Shown piece after piece: positions 47,544 to 56,005 of a stretch of 64,000 nucleotides of DNA. Source of the stretch: Mixta mediterraneensis (lineage in GTDB: Bacteria > Pseudomonadota > Gammaproteobacteria > Enterobacterales > Enterobacteriaceae). The notes beneath the pieces were generated by a model, which ran no database searches, was not told where the DNA came from, and saw only the letters and a program-made list of their open reading frames with translations. Each line of letters begins with the position of its first letter. Within the stretch, counting starts at the first letter, position 1. The stretch is from positions 82,983 through 146,982 of the forward strand of contig NZ_JACFXY010000011.1 of assembly GCF_014946725.1 (NCBI RefSeq). The letters are read 5' to 3'. A program made the translations under genes and the position numbers.

Positions 47544-49015
47544 GTATAGGTAAAGCTGTCGCTGCCTGAATAGCCAGTGGTCGGGGTGTAGGAAGCCGTT
47601 GCCCCCGAGGTGATCAGGCTGCCGTGAGCAGGCGGGCCCACGATGCTGACTGACGTAGCCGGCCCGCCGGAAAGGCTGAGCGGGATCGGATTGCTGCTGC
47701 TGTTTGCGGCCACAGTGGCGATGCTGTCGCTGGCCACCGGCGAGGCGACGGTGACGTTAAGCGTGTAGCTGACACTGCTGGTGGCACCGTGCGCGTCCGT
47801 CACGGTGACCTGAAAGCTGTAGCTGCCGGCGGCAGAAGGTGCGCCGGACAGCGTGCCCGCTGACGCATTAAGCGCGATCCCTACGGGCAGCGAGGTGCTG
47901 GACCAGGCATAGGGCGAAGTGCCGCCGGAGGCCGTCAGACTCTGTGACCAGGCGCTCCCCACGGTGGTAGCCGGCAGTGCACCTGCTGCCGGCGTAACCG
48001 CAAGCACGGGAGGGCTGACGGTCAGTGACACAGTTGCATCAGCAGACGTGCCTCCACTGTTAGATGCATGCCAGGTAAAGCTGTCGGTGCCGGAATAACC
48101 GGCCGCAGGCGTATAGGTCACCGTGGTTCCGCTTACCCGGGCGCTGCCGTGAGCCGGGGAGGTAACGAGCGCCACCGTCGTTGCCGCGCCCCCATTCAGG
48201 GAGAGCGGAATGACATTGTTCGTACTGTTGGCAGCTACGGTGTCAGCGCTGTCTGACGAAACCGGCGAGGCTTCCGGGCGGGTGACGCTGAGTGTATACG
48301 CGCGGGTCGTACCATCCTGCGCCGTTACGACGACGGAAATACTGGTCGTGCTGCCGGACGCGAGACTGACGGACTGAGACGCCGAACCGGATGCGACCGC
48401 GGCGCCGTCGACGGTGACGGTGGCATGGCTCTCGGTGACAACGGGCGTGACCGTTACCGATGAAATACTGCTTGCGACCGAAGCGCTGTAACTGCTGGTT
48501 ACGGCACTAAAAGAAGGTGAAAGCGTCCCTGTCGAAAGCGAAAGTCCCGAAAGTGTGGCGTCGCCGGAGGCCGCTGATGTGCTGGTACAGCTGAACACCA
48601 GGTTGCTTATCTGACCGTGCGACGTCGTGGCCCGCAGGGCCACGCCGTTTGTCTCCAGGCTGCCTGCTGGTACGGTGATTGTCACGGTCTGAGGGGCGCT
48701 ACTGGTGGCGCTGGTGGCGTTATAGGTCTGGAAACTGCTGAGGTTATAACGCGCTACGCTGACGCTGTCGGCGGTCGTCGCGTCTCCACCATATGCCGCA
48801 CCGCTGTCGGTAAAACTCAGGGTCAGCGCGTCGCCGGCGGCAAAGTCGGATGCCGGATACCGGTTTGAGCTAAAGGAAAGGGTGGAAGACCCCGACAGGA
48901 CGTTTACCGCGGCGCAGCCGCTGGACAGAGCGAATGCCGCTGGCACGGAGCAGAATATTGCAAAAGTAGTCGTCAGGCCGACACATATCCGCCCGAAAAA
49001 ATCAGCACACCGCAT
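47544..49015 (-). pseudogene. Autotransporter, N-terminal part (signal peptide and passenger), cut by IS66
   Basis: ATG 49015 starts a signal peptide (about 1-29, cleavage near AFA-LSSG). The passenger is Ser/Thr/Ala-rich: an opening domain, a cadherin-like beta-sandwich (DATLSGLSLSTGTLSPSFSAV-type text about 150-245), then alternating cadherin-like (AGYSGTDSFTWHASN) and He_PIG-type repeats. It stops inside a repeat at the IS66 target site (47544-47551). This part alone would be a secreted-to-periplasm fragment without the membrane barrel. The repeats suggest an adhesin-like surface protein; the ligand is unknown. Confidence 0.9.
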
Positions 49016-49516
49016 AGTTCACCCAGAAAAGTTTTGTTAGATTATTTTTAGGATTAATCCCATTCAAATAAACTACCATGATACTTTTCAGCCACAAATA
49101 CTCGCTGAAAAATTTAAGCGCCCCTGTCTCGATTCAGCGTATAAAGAGTGGTCCTGTCTGTAGAACCGGGATTCTGAATTGATAAGTTCCGCTAAGGATA
49201 AGCGGTGATGGTTTAAACAACTGCGAGAGTAGCTGAGCCTGACTCTGGACAATAATGCTTATACACCAGGTATCCGGTTGAATAATCTTGATTAATATCA
49301 GTTGGTTGTTTGCAATTTTATACAAATTAATCTGTAGATCTGGGTCACTAAAACAACAAAACCGCCATAAGACGGTTTTATCTGAAAGGGGTGGTCCTGC
49401 TGAACAGGACCAGAACGAACCTGGTGTCATCACCGGTATGGTGGTCGGGAGAGGACGCGAACCCAAGGCTGCAAAGCGATTATATCAATACCTCAGGGAA
49501 AGTAAAAAAGCGTGTA
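49016..49516. other. Intergenic region upstream of the autotransporter
   Basis: 500 bp, presumably carrying the autotransporter promoter. A small hairpin AAAACCG/CGGTTTT (49358-49364 with 49373-49379) is the only clear structure. Open frames here have no recognised family. Confidence 0.4.
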
Positions 49517-49690
49517 ATGAACGGGAACGACCTGGAAAAGCATTTTTCAGCTGCCCGGCTGGGGCGATACAGGACTGCGCGTAGCGGCGATGAAGTTGCT
49601 GCTGCCTCAGACTATGCATATAACCTGCGGCTGGCCGAAGCCATGATGCCCGTTCTTAACACCCTGAGGATTGCGCTTTCAAAGATTTAA
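49517..49690 (+). pseudogene. Abi-like (abortive infection family) protein, N-terminal fragment
   Basis: 57 codons from ATG 49517 (NGNDLEKHFSAARLGRY, DYAYNLRLAEAMMPVLNTLRIALSKI). The pattern, an N-terminal helix ending in a NLRLAEA..P.L..LRIAL motif, is that of the start of Abi-like proteins, which normally run about 200-300 residues and continue with RNAI-type text. Here the frame ends at 49690 and no continuation was seen. It is probably a defence-gene remnant. The assignment rests on a short match. Confidence 0.45.
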
Positions 49691-49775
49691 CATAATCCAC
49701 CCGCAATTTAGTGTGGATTATGTATATTATGTTAAATAAAATATCTATTTAGACTCCGCATACTAACTTCGCTCT

Positions 49776-49985
49776 CAGACGCAGCAGGGCGCGGATGTCC
49801 GACGCTGGATCGACATGCACGCTGAAGATGCCTTTTTTCAGCAGGCTCTATGGCTCAAAAATGAGTTAGATCAATGTGCGCTGGCATTAAGCGACAGCGA
49901 TAAACATGCACCTTCTGAACTCTACGGCCAGGTGTTGCAATGGGAAATTGATTTTCACAGCGCAGCTTATCTCACGGAAGAGTGA
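49776..49985 (+). pseudogene. Unrecognised protein fragment
   Basis: A frame without a start codon at its beginning reads ADVRRWIDMHAEDAFFQQ, ELDQCALALSDSDKHAPSEL and QWEIDFHSAAYLTEE, then TGA at 49983-49985. Composition and periodicity look like a real helical protein, but I recognise no family. It may be the tail of a decayed gene. The next 300 bp (49986-50286) hold nothing I can support. Confidence 0.3.
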
Positions 49986-50286
49986 AATGGCGCGCTTTAG
50001 CGGAAAGTCTCGTCATTGCGAAAACGTGTTCCGGGGGCGCGAACTATAACGGCGCGTACTCGGGACTTCTTTTTTGCGCCGTCATGCGATGAGCTGGCCG
50101 CTGTCGGGCATTAAATCTTAATGCGCACTTACCCGCGACTGGCGGAGCGCGGCTGCAACAAGATCGACTGATGCAGGAGAAAAGGCTCAACGTTATTGCC
50201 GGTAGGCCGATGGTCAATATGTCACTGGATGAATACTCTATGCGGAGGAGCCTAGACGCTTAATAAACCAGGACACAACAGGACTT

Positions 50287-51045
50287 ATGCCAGTTTCGGA
50301 GCACACCTTAACCCTCTTTTTTTCTGCTCTGGTAGGGAGCGCTATCGGGAGTTTTTGTAACGTCGTGATTTATCGGTTGCCCCGCATTATGCAGGGTGAA
50401 TGCTACACGCTCAGTTGGCCTGCCTCTCACTGTCCTCATTGCCGGAAACCGGTGAAAATTCGACATAATGTGCCGGTCATCAGTTGGCTACTTTTGCGTG
50501 GTCGCTGTGCAGCCTGTCGTCTGCCTGTATCTCTCACTTATCCGCTGGTGGAGCTTCTGACCGCTCTGCTATACATGCTGGTTGTGTGGCGTCAGGGCAT
50601 AACGGCACAAAGCCTGTTCGATTTGTTTGCGCTTAGCCTACTGATCCCATTGATGTTTATTGATCTCCGGACCATGTTATTACCGGACAGGCTAACCCTG
50701 CCGTTGCTGGTTTTCGCTTTGCTGTTTGCCCTTAGCGGTGTAGGCACACTCGATATTTCGGGTTCACTGATTGCGGCTTTGCTGGGATTTGCCCTGCCCT
50801 GTCTGGTTTCCTGCCTGTTTCGCCTATTGCAACACCAGGAGGGAATGGGCGCTGGCGATTTTAAATTGCTTGCCGCGCTGGGCGCGTGGCTTGGGCCCCA
50901 AGCCTTGCTGGAAATTATTTCTGCCTCTACTTTGCTTGCCCTACTTTCCGCCCTGCTGATTTTGCGGGTGAAGCCTGGCCAGCCCTTCCCTTTTGGCCCG
51001 TATCCCATTATTGCCGCAGCCGTCTGGATATTGCTTTATCACTGA
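50287..51045 (+). CDS. Prepilin peptidase / N-methyltransferase (PilD/GspO type)
   Basis: Bifunctional membrane aspartic protease that cuts and methylates type IV prepilins or type II secretion pseudopilins. 252 residues. N-terminal GSFCNVVIYRLP, zinc tetrad as CPHC (about 46-49) and CAAC (about 71-74), then catalytic Asp regions MFIDLRTMLLPD and GMGAGDFKLLAALGAWLG. About seven membrane segments. No pilus or type II secretion genes occur in the window, so it is an orphan here. In E. coli a prepilin peptidase gene belongs to the gsp cluster linked to a chitinase, and here a chitinase gene follows 1.46 kb downstream with an IS903-like element between, so the pair may be a remnant of a similar cluster (inference). 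Confidence 0.92.
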   Translation: MPVSEHTLTLFFSALVGSAIGSFCNVVIYRLPRIMQGECYTLSWPASHCPHCRKPVKIRHNVPVISWLLLRGRCAACRLPVSLTYPLVELLTALLYMLVVWRQGITAQSLFDLFALSLLIPLMFIDLRTMLLPDRLTLPLLVFALLFALSGVGTLDISGSLIAALLGFALPCLVSCLFRLLQHQEGMGAGDFKLLAALGAWLGPQALLEIISASTLLALLSALLILRVKPGQPFPFGPYPIIAAAVWILLYH

Positions 51046-51212
51046 AAAAAGTGAACAGATGAAGAAACAAATACAACATCGTTCGAGACAGAAAGCAGCG
51101 GATTAAAAACGGAAGTTAAATTTAATCTTTAAAAATTGCGATCAGGGGCTTATCGAATCCGCAAATAATTTTTCAGCAACGCGGCGTCAGGCACTAATTT
51201 ATCTGTCGTTAT

Positions 51213-52268
51213 GGCTTTGTTGAATAAATCGAACTTTTGCTGAGTTGAAGGATCAGATCACGCATCCTCCCGACAACACAGACCGTTCCGTGGCAAAGCA
51301 AAAGTTCAAAATCACCAACTGGCCCACCTACAACAAAGCCCTCATCAACCGTGGCTCCCTCACTTTCTGGCTGGACGATGAAGCGACTCATGCCTGGTAT
51401 GAGTCGGCAACGCCTTCATCACGGGAAAGACCTCAGCGCTATTCTGACCTTGCCATCACCACCGTCCTGATGATTAAACGCCTGTTCCGGCTGACCCTGC
51501 GGGCTGCGCAGGGTTTTATTGATTCCATTTTTGCCCTGATGAACGTTCCGTTGCGCTGCCCGGATTACAGCAGTGTCAGCAAGCGGGCAAAGTCGGTTAA
51601 TGTCTGTTTCAAAACACCCACCCGGGGTGAAATCGCACACCTGGTGATTGATTCCACCGGGCTGAAGGTTTTTGGTGAAGGCGAATGGAAAGTCAAAAAT
51701 CACGGCAAAGAGCGCCGTCGTACCTGGCGGAAGCTGCATCTGGCCGTTGACAGCAGAACACATGAAGTCATCTGCGCGGACCTGTCTCTGAACAACGTCA
51801 CGGACTCAGAAGCTTTCCCGGGTCTTATCCGGCAGACACACAGAAAAATCAGGGCAGCCGCAGCAGACGGCGCTTACGACACCCGACTCTGTCACGATGA
51901 ACTGCGGCGCAAGAAAATCAGTGCCCTCATCCCGCCCCGAAAAGGAGCGGGTTACTGGCCCGTAGAGTACGCAGACCGTAACCGTGCAGTAGCGAATCAG
52001 CGGCTGACCGGGAGTAATGCCCGGTGGAAATGGACAACAGATTACAACCGTCGCTCGATAGCGGAGACGGCCATGTACAGGGTAAAGCAACTGTTCGGAG
52101 GTTCACTGACGCTGCGTGATTACGATGGTCAGGTAGCAGAGGCTTTGGGCATGGTGCGTGCGCTGAATAAAATAACGAAGGCTGGTATGCCAGAAAGCGT
52201 GCGTATTGCCTGAAAACCCGGTCAGCTACAGAGTCACTCGTCCTGAAGCTGATTTATTCAACAAAGCC
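51213..52268 (+). mobile_element. IS903-like element (IS5 family), copy 1
   Basis: 1056 bp with 18-bp inverted ends GGCTTTGTTGAATAAATC. It is flanked by a 9-bp duplication TGTCGTTAT (51204-51212 and 52269-52277), the usual size for this group. One transposase gene. It is nearly identical to the copy at 58239-59294 and lies in the same orientation, upstream of the chitinase gene. Confidence 0.97.
51245..52213 (+). CDS. IS903-like (IS5 family) transposase, copy 1
   Basis: 322-residue DDE transposase starting at TTG 51245. Catalytic blocks: LVIDSTGLKV, AAAADGAYDTR and RSIAETAMYRVKQLFG. It differs from copy 2 by Glu instead of Gly in the SSRERPQR/SSRGRPQR stretch (near 51424). Open and probably functional. 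Confidence 0.95.
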   Translation: MKDQITHPPDNTDRSVAKQKFKITNWPTYNKALINRGSLTFWLDDEATHAWYESATPSSRERPQRYSDLAITTVLMIKRLFRLTLRAAQGFIDSIFALMNVPLRCPDYSSVSKRAKSVNVCFKTPTRGEIAHLVIDSTGLKVFGEGEWKVKNHGKERRRTWRKLHLAVDSRTHEVICADLSLNNVTDSEAFPGLIRQTHRKIRAAAADGAYDTRLCHDELRRKKISALIPPRKGAGYWPVEYADRNRAVANQRLTGSNARWKWTTDYNRRSIAETAMYRVKQLFGGSLTLRDYDGQVAEALGMVRALNKITKAGMPESVRIA

Positions 52269-52502
52269 TGTCGTTATTTATCATTTGTTAAATAATAACC
52301 TGTCATAAATCCCGTCCTTTTTTCAGTTAAGTGAAAAAATAGATATGATCATTTTAGCCATTGAATAATTAACTTCTTCCTTACATTTAAAACCATTGGA
52401 AAAGTACCTTTGTTCCGCATGTATTCTTATGGCGATACAGAAAATACTTTACGTCTCTTCTGGTATCTTTCTGCGCGACTTTATACAAAAGGGACTAAAG
52501 TT

Positions 52503-54620
52503 ATGAAAAAATTAGTATTACCGCTGCTCATTAGTGCGGCTTTATTTTCACCTCTCTCCAATGCAGCTAATAACCAACAGGCAATCAGCTATTTAACCTC
52601 CTGGGGAGCATCAGGCATCACGGCTGAAGAGATAGCGCAGAGCAAAATGGACGTCATTATGCTCGCCTTTGGAAAATGGGATGCTAGCGGTAATATCACT
52701 AACGCCGACGGTCTGTTTGATAGCGGTAGCGATACTTACTGGAAGCCTGGCCAATACTTAAACTGGACACAGGCAAAATTTAATAATCCAGGCCTGAAAG
52801 TTATGGTGGCTTTTGGCGGCCAGAACGATGAGCATTTATGGGGTAATCTTAAAAATGCACAGGAACGCGAGAATATTGCACAAGGTCTGGTGAAATTCTT
52901 ACGAAAAGGCTTCCCGGTTTATAAAAAATCCGGTCAGTATCAGGAAGTTGGCACCGTTTACGTAGACGGTATTGATTTTGATTTTGAAAAAGCGGCCCGC
53001 TTGACGGAAGAAGAAAATTCCAATCTGCTGGCACTGGTGAAACGTATCCGGGCGCTGTTAGGTCCAGATAGCGGTAAATTACTTAGCCTGACAACGTATC
53101 ATGTTGGTGCCGATCCGGTTAGCTGCCAACAAACTGTCACAGCAGAATGCTCTTTCGAAGGCGGCTCAACACACCACGGTGAAGTCTTAACATTGCTAAA
53201 AGAAGGGAAGCACCTGTTCGATTTCTTTAACGTGATGACTTATGACGCAGGTCGTAACTTTAAATATAAAGTTGCGATGGAAAATTATGCCAAAGCTATC
53301 GGCGACAGAACGAAGATTATTCTTGGCAACACCATTAATAAACAGTGGGGACCCGACAGCGAAGGCGGTTCATTTGTTGAATCCCGAGCCAACAATATTT
53401 ACCGCGCAGGCTGGCAGGCTGAAAATAATTATGGCGGATTCTTTGTCTGGACGCTGGGTGCTTCAACCGAGCAACTGTCTGCTCCTCAACAGGTCGCCTA
53501 CCTGAATGAGATGAAAGCCGCAGCCGATCAGGCTTCGCCTGGTGAAATTAACCACGCTCCGATCGCCAAAGTTGATTATCCTCGTGTCGTGACGGGAGCT
53601 GTCGAGAAAGTTGTGCTCGACGGTTCTGCGTCAAATGACCCGGAAGGCAAGCCATTAACTTACCACTGGAAGCAAGTATCTGGATCAACGGTCACGTTGC
53701 TGTCTGAGCATGACAAAGCACTCTTTTCGCTCAACAATCCCGCCAAAGATGAAGCGCTGCATTTCCAGCTTGAGGTCGATGACGGCGAGTTAAAATCCGC
53801 GCCATTCAACATCACCATTACCCATAAAGCGGAGCAGGGAAATATCAACCTTCCCCCCGTTGCCACTATCAAGACAGTAAAAGAAGTCGTTGCTGGCAGA
53901 GTAGTGCTTGATGGTTCCGCTTCAAGCGATCCAGAAGGAGAAAAACTGACCTGGCATTGGGAGCAGACAGGCGGTCCTCGTGTCAACCTGCAGGATGCCG
54001 ATAAGCCGAAGCCCTGGTTCCAGTTAAATGAAACGCAACAGGATCAAACGCTCAGTTTCAAATTAACCGTTAATGATGGGAAGCTATCTTCTGTACCTGC
54101 CACCGCCACCATTAAACACAAAGCCGGCGGTGTAGAGGTCAATCATCCCCCTATCGCCAGCGTGTCTGTCACACCGCGTGAGCTGACCTCGGGCCAGGTT
54201 ATCCTTGACGGCTCAGATTCCTGGGATCCAGAAAACGCTGCTCTGAAATATCACTGGAAACAAACACAAGGCACCCCTGTTAGCCTGGTGGGCGCTAATA
54301 GTGCCAAGGCTTCCTTTAAGCTGGGTGAATCCAGGACTCAGGAAGAGCTACATTTCAGCCTGACCGTTAATGACGCTACGCAGGATTCACAGCCTAAAGA
54401 AGTGATTGTTATTCATCAGGCTACTGAAGAAAACGTAAATCCAGCGGCAGGATGGCAGTTGGGTAAACGTTACAATGCAGGCGATCAGGTTAAAGGCAGT
54501 GATGGCAAAATCTACCAATGCCGTGGCGACGATAATCGACAGGGATGGTGCGGTATTGCCGACGCTTATGAACCTGGCCGTGGCTGGGCATGGCGTGACG
54601 CCTGGAAAGAAGTAAAGTAA
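52503..54620 (+). CDS. Secreted GH18 chitinase with three PKD repeats and a chitin-binding domain
   Basis: 705 residues from ATG 52503; the upstream in-frame extension lacks a signal sequence and is rejected. Signal peptide about 1-20 (SNA-ANN). The GH18 barrel (about 22-350) has the catalytic motif DGIDFDFE (YVDGIDFDFEKAA), plus substrate-side text MLAFGKW, MVAFGGQNDE and FNVMTYDAG. Three Ig-like PKD domains follow (about 357-445, 450-540, 545-640), each with VVLDGSAS.DPEG/VILDGSDSWDPEN and YHWKQ/WHWEQ text. The C-terminal CBM5/12 domain (GWQLGKRYNAGDQVKGSDGK, WRDAWKE) binds chitin. Export beyond the outer membrane would need type II secretion, not encoded in the window. IS903 copy 1 ends 235 bp upstream and may have altered the promoter. 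A strong terminator follows. Confidence 0.94.
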   Translation: MKKLVLPLLISAALFSPLSNAANNQQAISYLTSWGASGITAEEIAQSKMDVIMLAFGKWDASGNITNADGLFDSGSDTYWKPGQYLNWTQAKFNNPGLKVMVAFGGQNDEHLWGNLKNAQERENIAQGLVKFLRKGFPVYKKSGQYQEVGTVYVDGIDFDFEKAARLTEEENSNLLALVKRIRALLGPDSGKLLSLTTYHVGADPVSCQQTVTAECSFEGGSTHHGEVLTLLKEGKHLFDFFNVMTYDAGRNFKYKVAMENYAKAIGDRTKIILGNTINKQWGPDSEGGSFVESRANNIYRAGWQAENNYGGFFVWTLGASTEQLSAPQQVAYLNEMKAAADQASPGEINHAPIAKVDYPRVVTGAVEKVVLDGSASNDPEGKPLTYHWKQVSGSTVTLLSEHDKALFSLNNPAKDEALHFQLEVDDGELKSAPFNITITHKAEQGNINLPPVATIKTVKEVVAGRVVLDGSASSDPEGEKLTWHWEQTGGPRVNLQDADKPKPWFQLNETQQDQTLSFKLTVNDGKLSSVPATATIKHKAGGVEVNHPPIASVSVTPRELTSGQVILDGSDSWDPENAALKYHWKQTQGTPVSLVGANSAKASFKLGESRTQEELHFSLTVNDATQDSQPKEVIVIHQATEENVNPAAGWQLGKRYNAGDQVKGSDGKIYQCRGDDNRQGWCGIADAYEPGRGWAWRDAWKEVK

Positions 54621-54652
54621 TGAGAGCATCTGTTCAGACGCGTTAAAACGAT

Positions 54653-54691
54653 AAAAAAACGCCGGTCATTTTAAATGACCGGCGTTTTTTT
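54653..54691 (+). terminator. Strong intrinsic terminator after the chitinase gene
   Basis: AAAAAAACGCCGGTCATTT pairs with AAATGACCGGCGTTTTTTT: a 19-bp symmetrical stem with a T tract, 32 nt past the stop. Usable in both directions. The following 333 bp (54692-55024) contain no gene I can support. Confidence 0.95.
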
Positions 54692-55024
54692 AAGGGGGAG
54701 TGCCTTCTCCGGCTGAACAACACATAACGTGTTTTATTCGCTAACAAAACGCGAATACCCTCGCAGCGTTGATAGCTATCACTAAAATTGCCTGATGATT
54801 ACAATATCCAGTGAGACAAGGTAATTATCACAAGCAACCAGAAAATTAAGCAGGAAATAAATGTTATACGCCAGGGTGTGCCCCAACGGCGAATAAAGTG
54901 TCTGTAACAAAGCATATTGCACGATCTTACTATGGTAATAGTTGAATGCGATAAAATTCCGCATCCAACTACTGGATTAATGAAATATCCGACTGGATAA
55001 ACTGGATTTTTGACTACCGCAGTC

Positions 55025-55552
55025 TCACAGCATCCTGCATAAAATGTCACGCTGCCCTTTTCTTATATAATTCAATACGGCCATCACATGACCCAGCAGG
55101 AGTACGCCTAATAAAATGCAACTGTAGCGATGAATCTGAAAAAAGAAAGCATTCACTTCTGCCACATTCACCGGGCGGGAAACCGGCAGCAAGCCAAACA
55201 GATGATAATCTTTTTCCAGCATCAAAAAGCCGCTGATCAGGACCATGAAGATAGTCAGATAAAATATTTCATGAATAAAAACCACTGTTTTTCTTTTGCG
55301 TGAAGAAATCGTAGCCGGATAAGGGGGGCTGGGTCGGAAAAAACGCCAGATGAAACGTATAATCATAATGGGCGTCGCAATTGTCGCAAGTGACATATTA
55401 AGCTCGGAGAAAAAAGCGTGCCATCGCGTTCCTTCCAGAGCGTGAATAATATATCCCATGCACATCGCATAAATAATCACAACAGCCACAACCCAGTGTA
55501 AAATACGCGAGAAACGATCGTAGCGCGCTGGGGCTATTTTATTTTGCAGCAT
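55025..55552 (-). CDS. Cytochrome b561-family membrane protein (CybB type)
   Basis: Four-helix di-heme membrane cytochrome passing electrons to or from quinone. 175 residues with segments near 16-36, 50-70, 92-112 and 140-160. Conserved His positions: RILHWVVAV, TRWHAFFSE, VVFIHEIFYL and FFQIHRYSCILLGVLLLGH. It is single and transcribed away from the second copper receptor. Whether it supports metal reduction for that receptor is speculation. Confidence 0.87.
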   Translation of the reverse strand: MLQNKIAPARYDRFSRILHWVVAVVIIYAMCMGYIIHALEGTRWHAFFSELNMSLATIATPIMIIRFIWRFFRPSPPYPATISSRKRKTVVFIHEIFYLTIFMVLISGFLMLEKDYHLFGLLPVSRPVNVAEVNAFFFQIHRYSCILLGVLLLGHVMAVLNYIRKGQRDILCRML

Positions 55553-56005
55553 CTAAAACTCCTTTTATAAAAAGATACTGCTATCTTCCCTGTTCGCCCT
55601 GCGTTTACCAGCAGAACCGGGTTACGCATTGCCAGGTGCGCCCCACTACTTTAGTAAGAAATTTCTTTTTCAGGTGGAATCTTTCGCAACAGACAGGGAA
55701 ACGATTTACCGTCTAACGTAGTCGTTTGTCTGTTTTTCTGGAATCATAAAAATTAATAAAGGGAAAATTGATAAAAAGCCGCTGTTTATAAATAACGTCG
55801 TTGCCGATAAAGCCCGCCAGATTTAACCGGGGTTGATAAAGCATTTTCCTGCTTTAATAAGGAATCACTCACTCTGACCGGAGGATGTCTAAAGCCAGGC
55901 AACTGTTGTCCCTGTATATCGCTCGGCAAACTACGCAACGGTTATTTCTCCCCTTGGCTGGATACAAGGGACTTATTTATCCCAATTACCCTACCGGAAG
56001 CACAT
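55553..56005. promoter_or_regulatory. Divergent region between cytochrome b561 and the second copper receptor
   Basis: 453 bp, AT-rich, carrying both promoters. CCGGAAG shortly before ATG 56006 is a plausible ribosome site. A 70-codon frame inside has no family features. No metal-regulator box was recognised. Confidence 0.45.

Noticed and set aside
49357..49380. AAAACCG/CGGTTTT hairpin as a terminator
   Set aside because: A 7-bp stem with no gene ending nearby on either strand; too weak to support.
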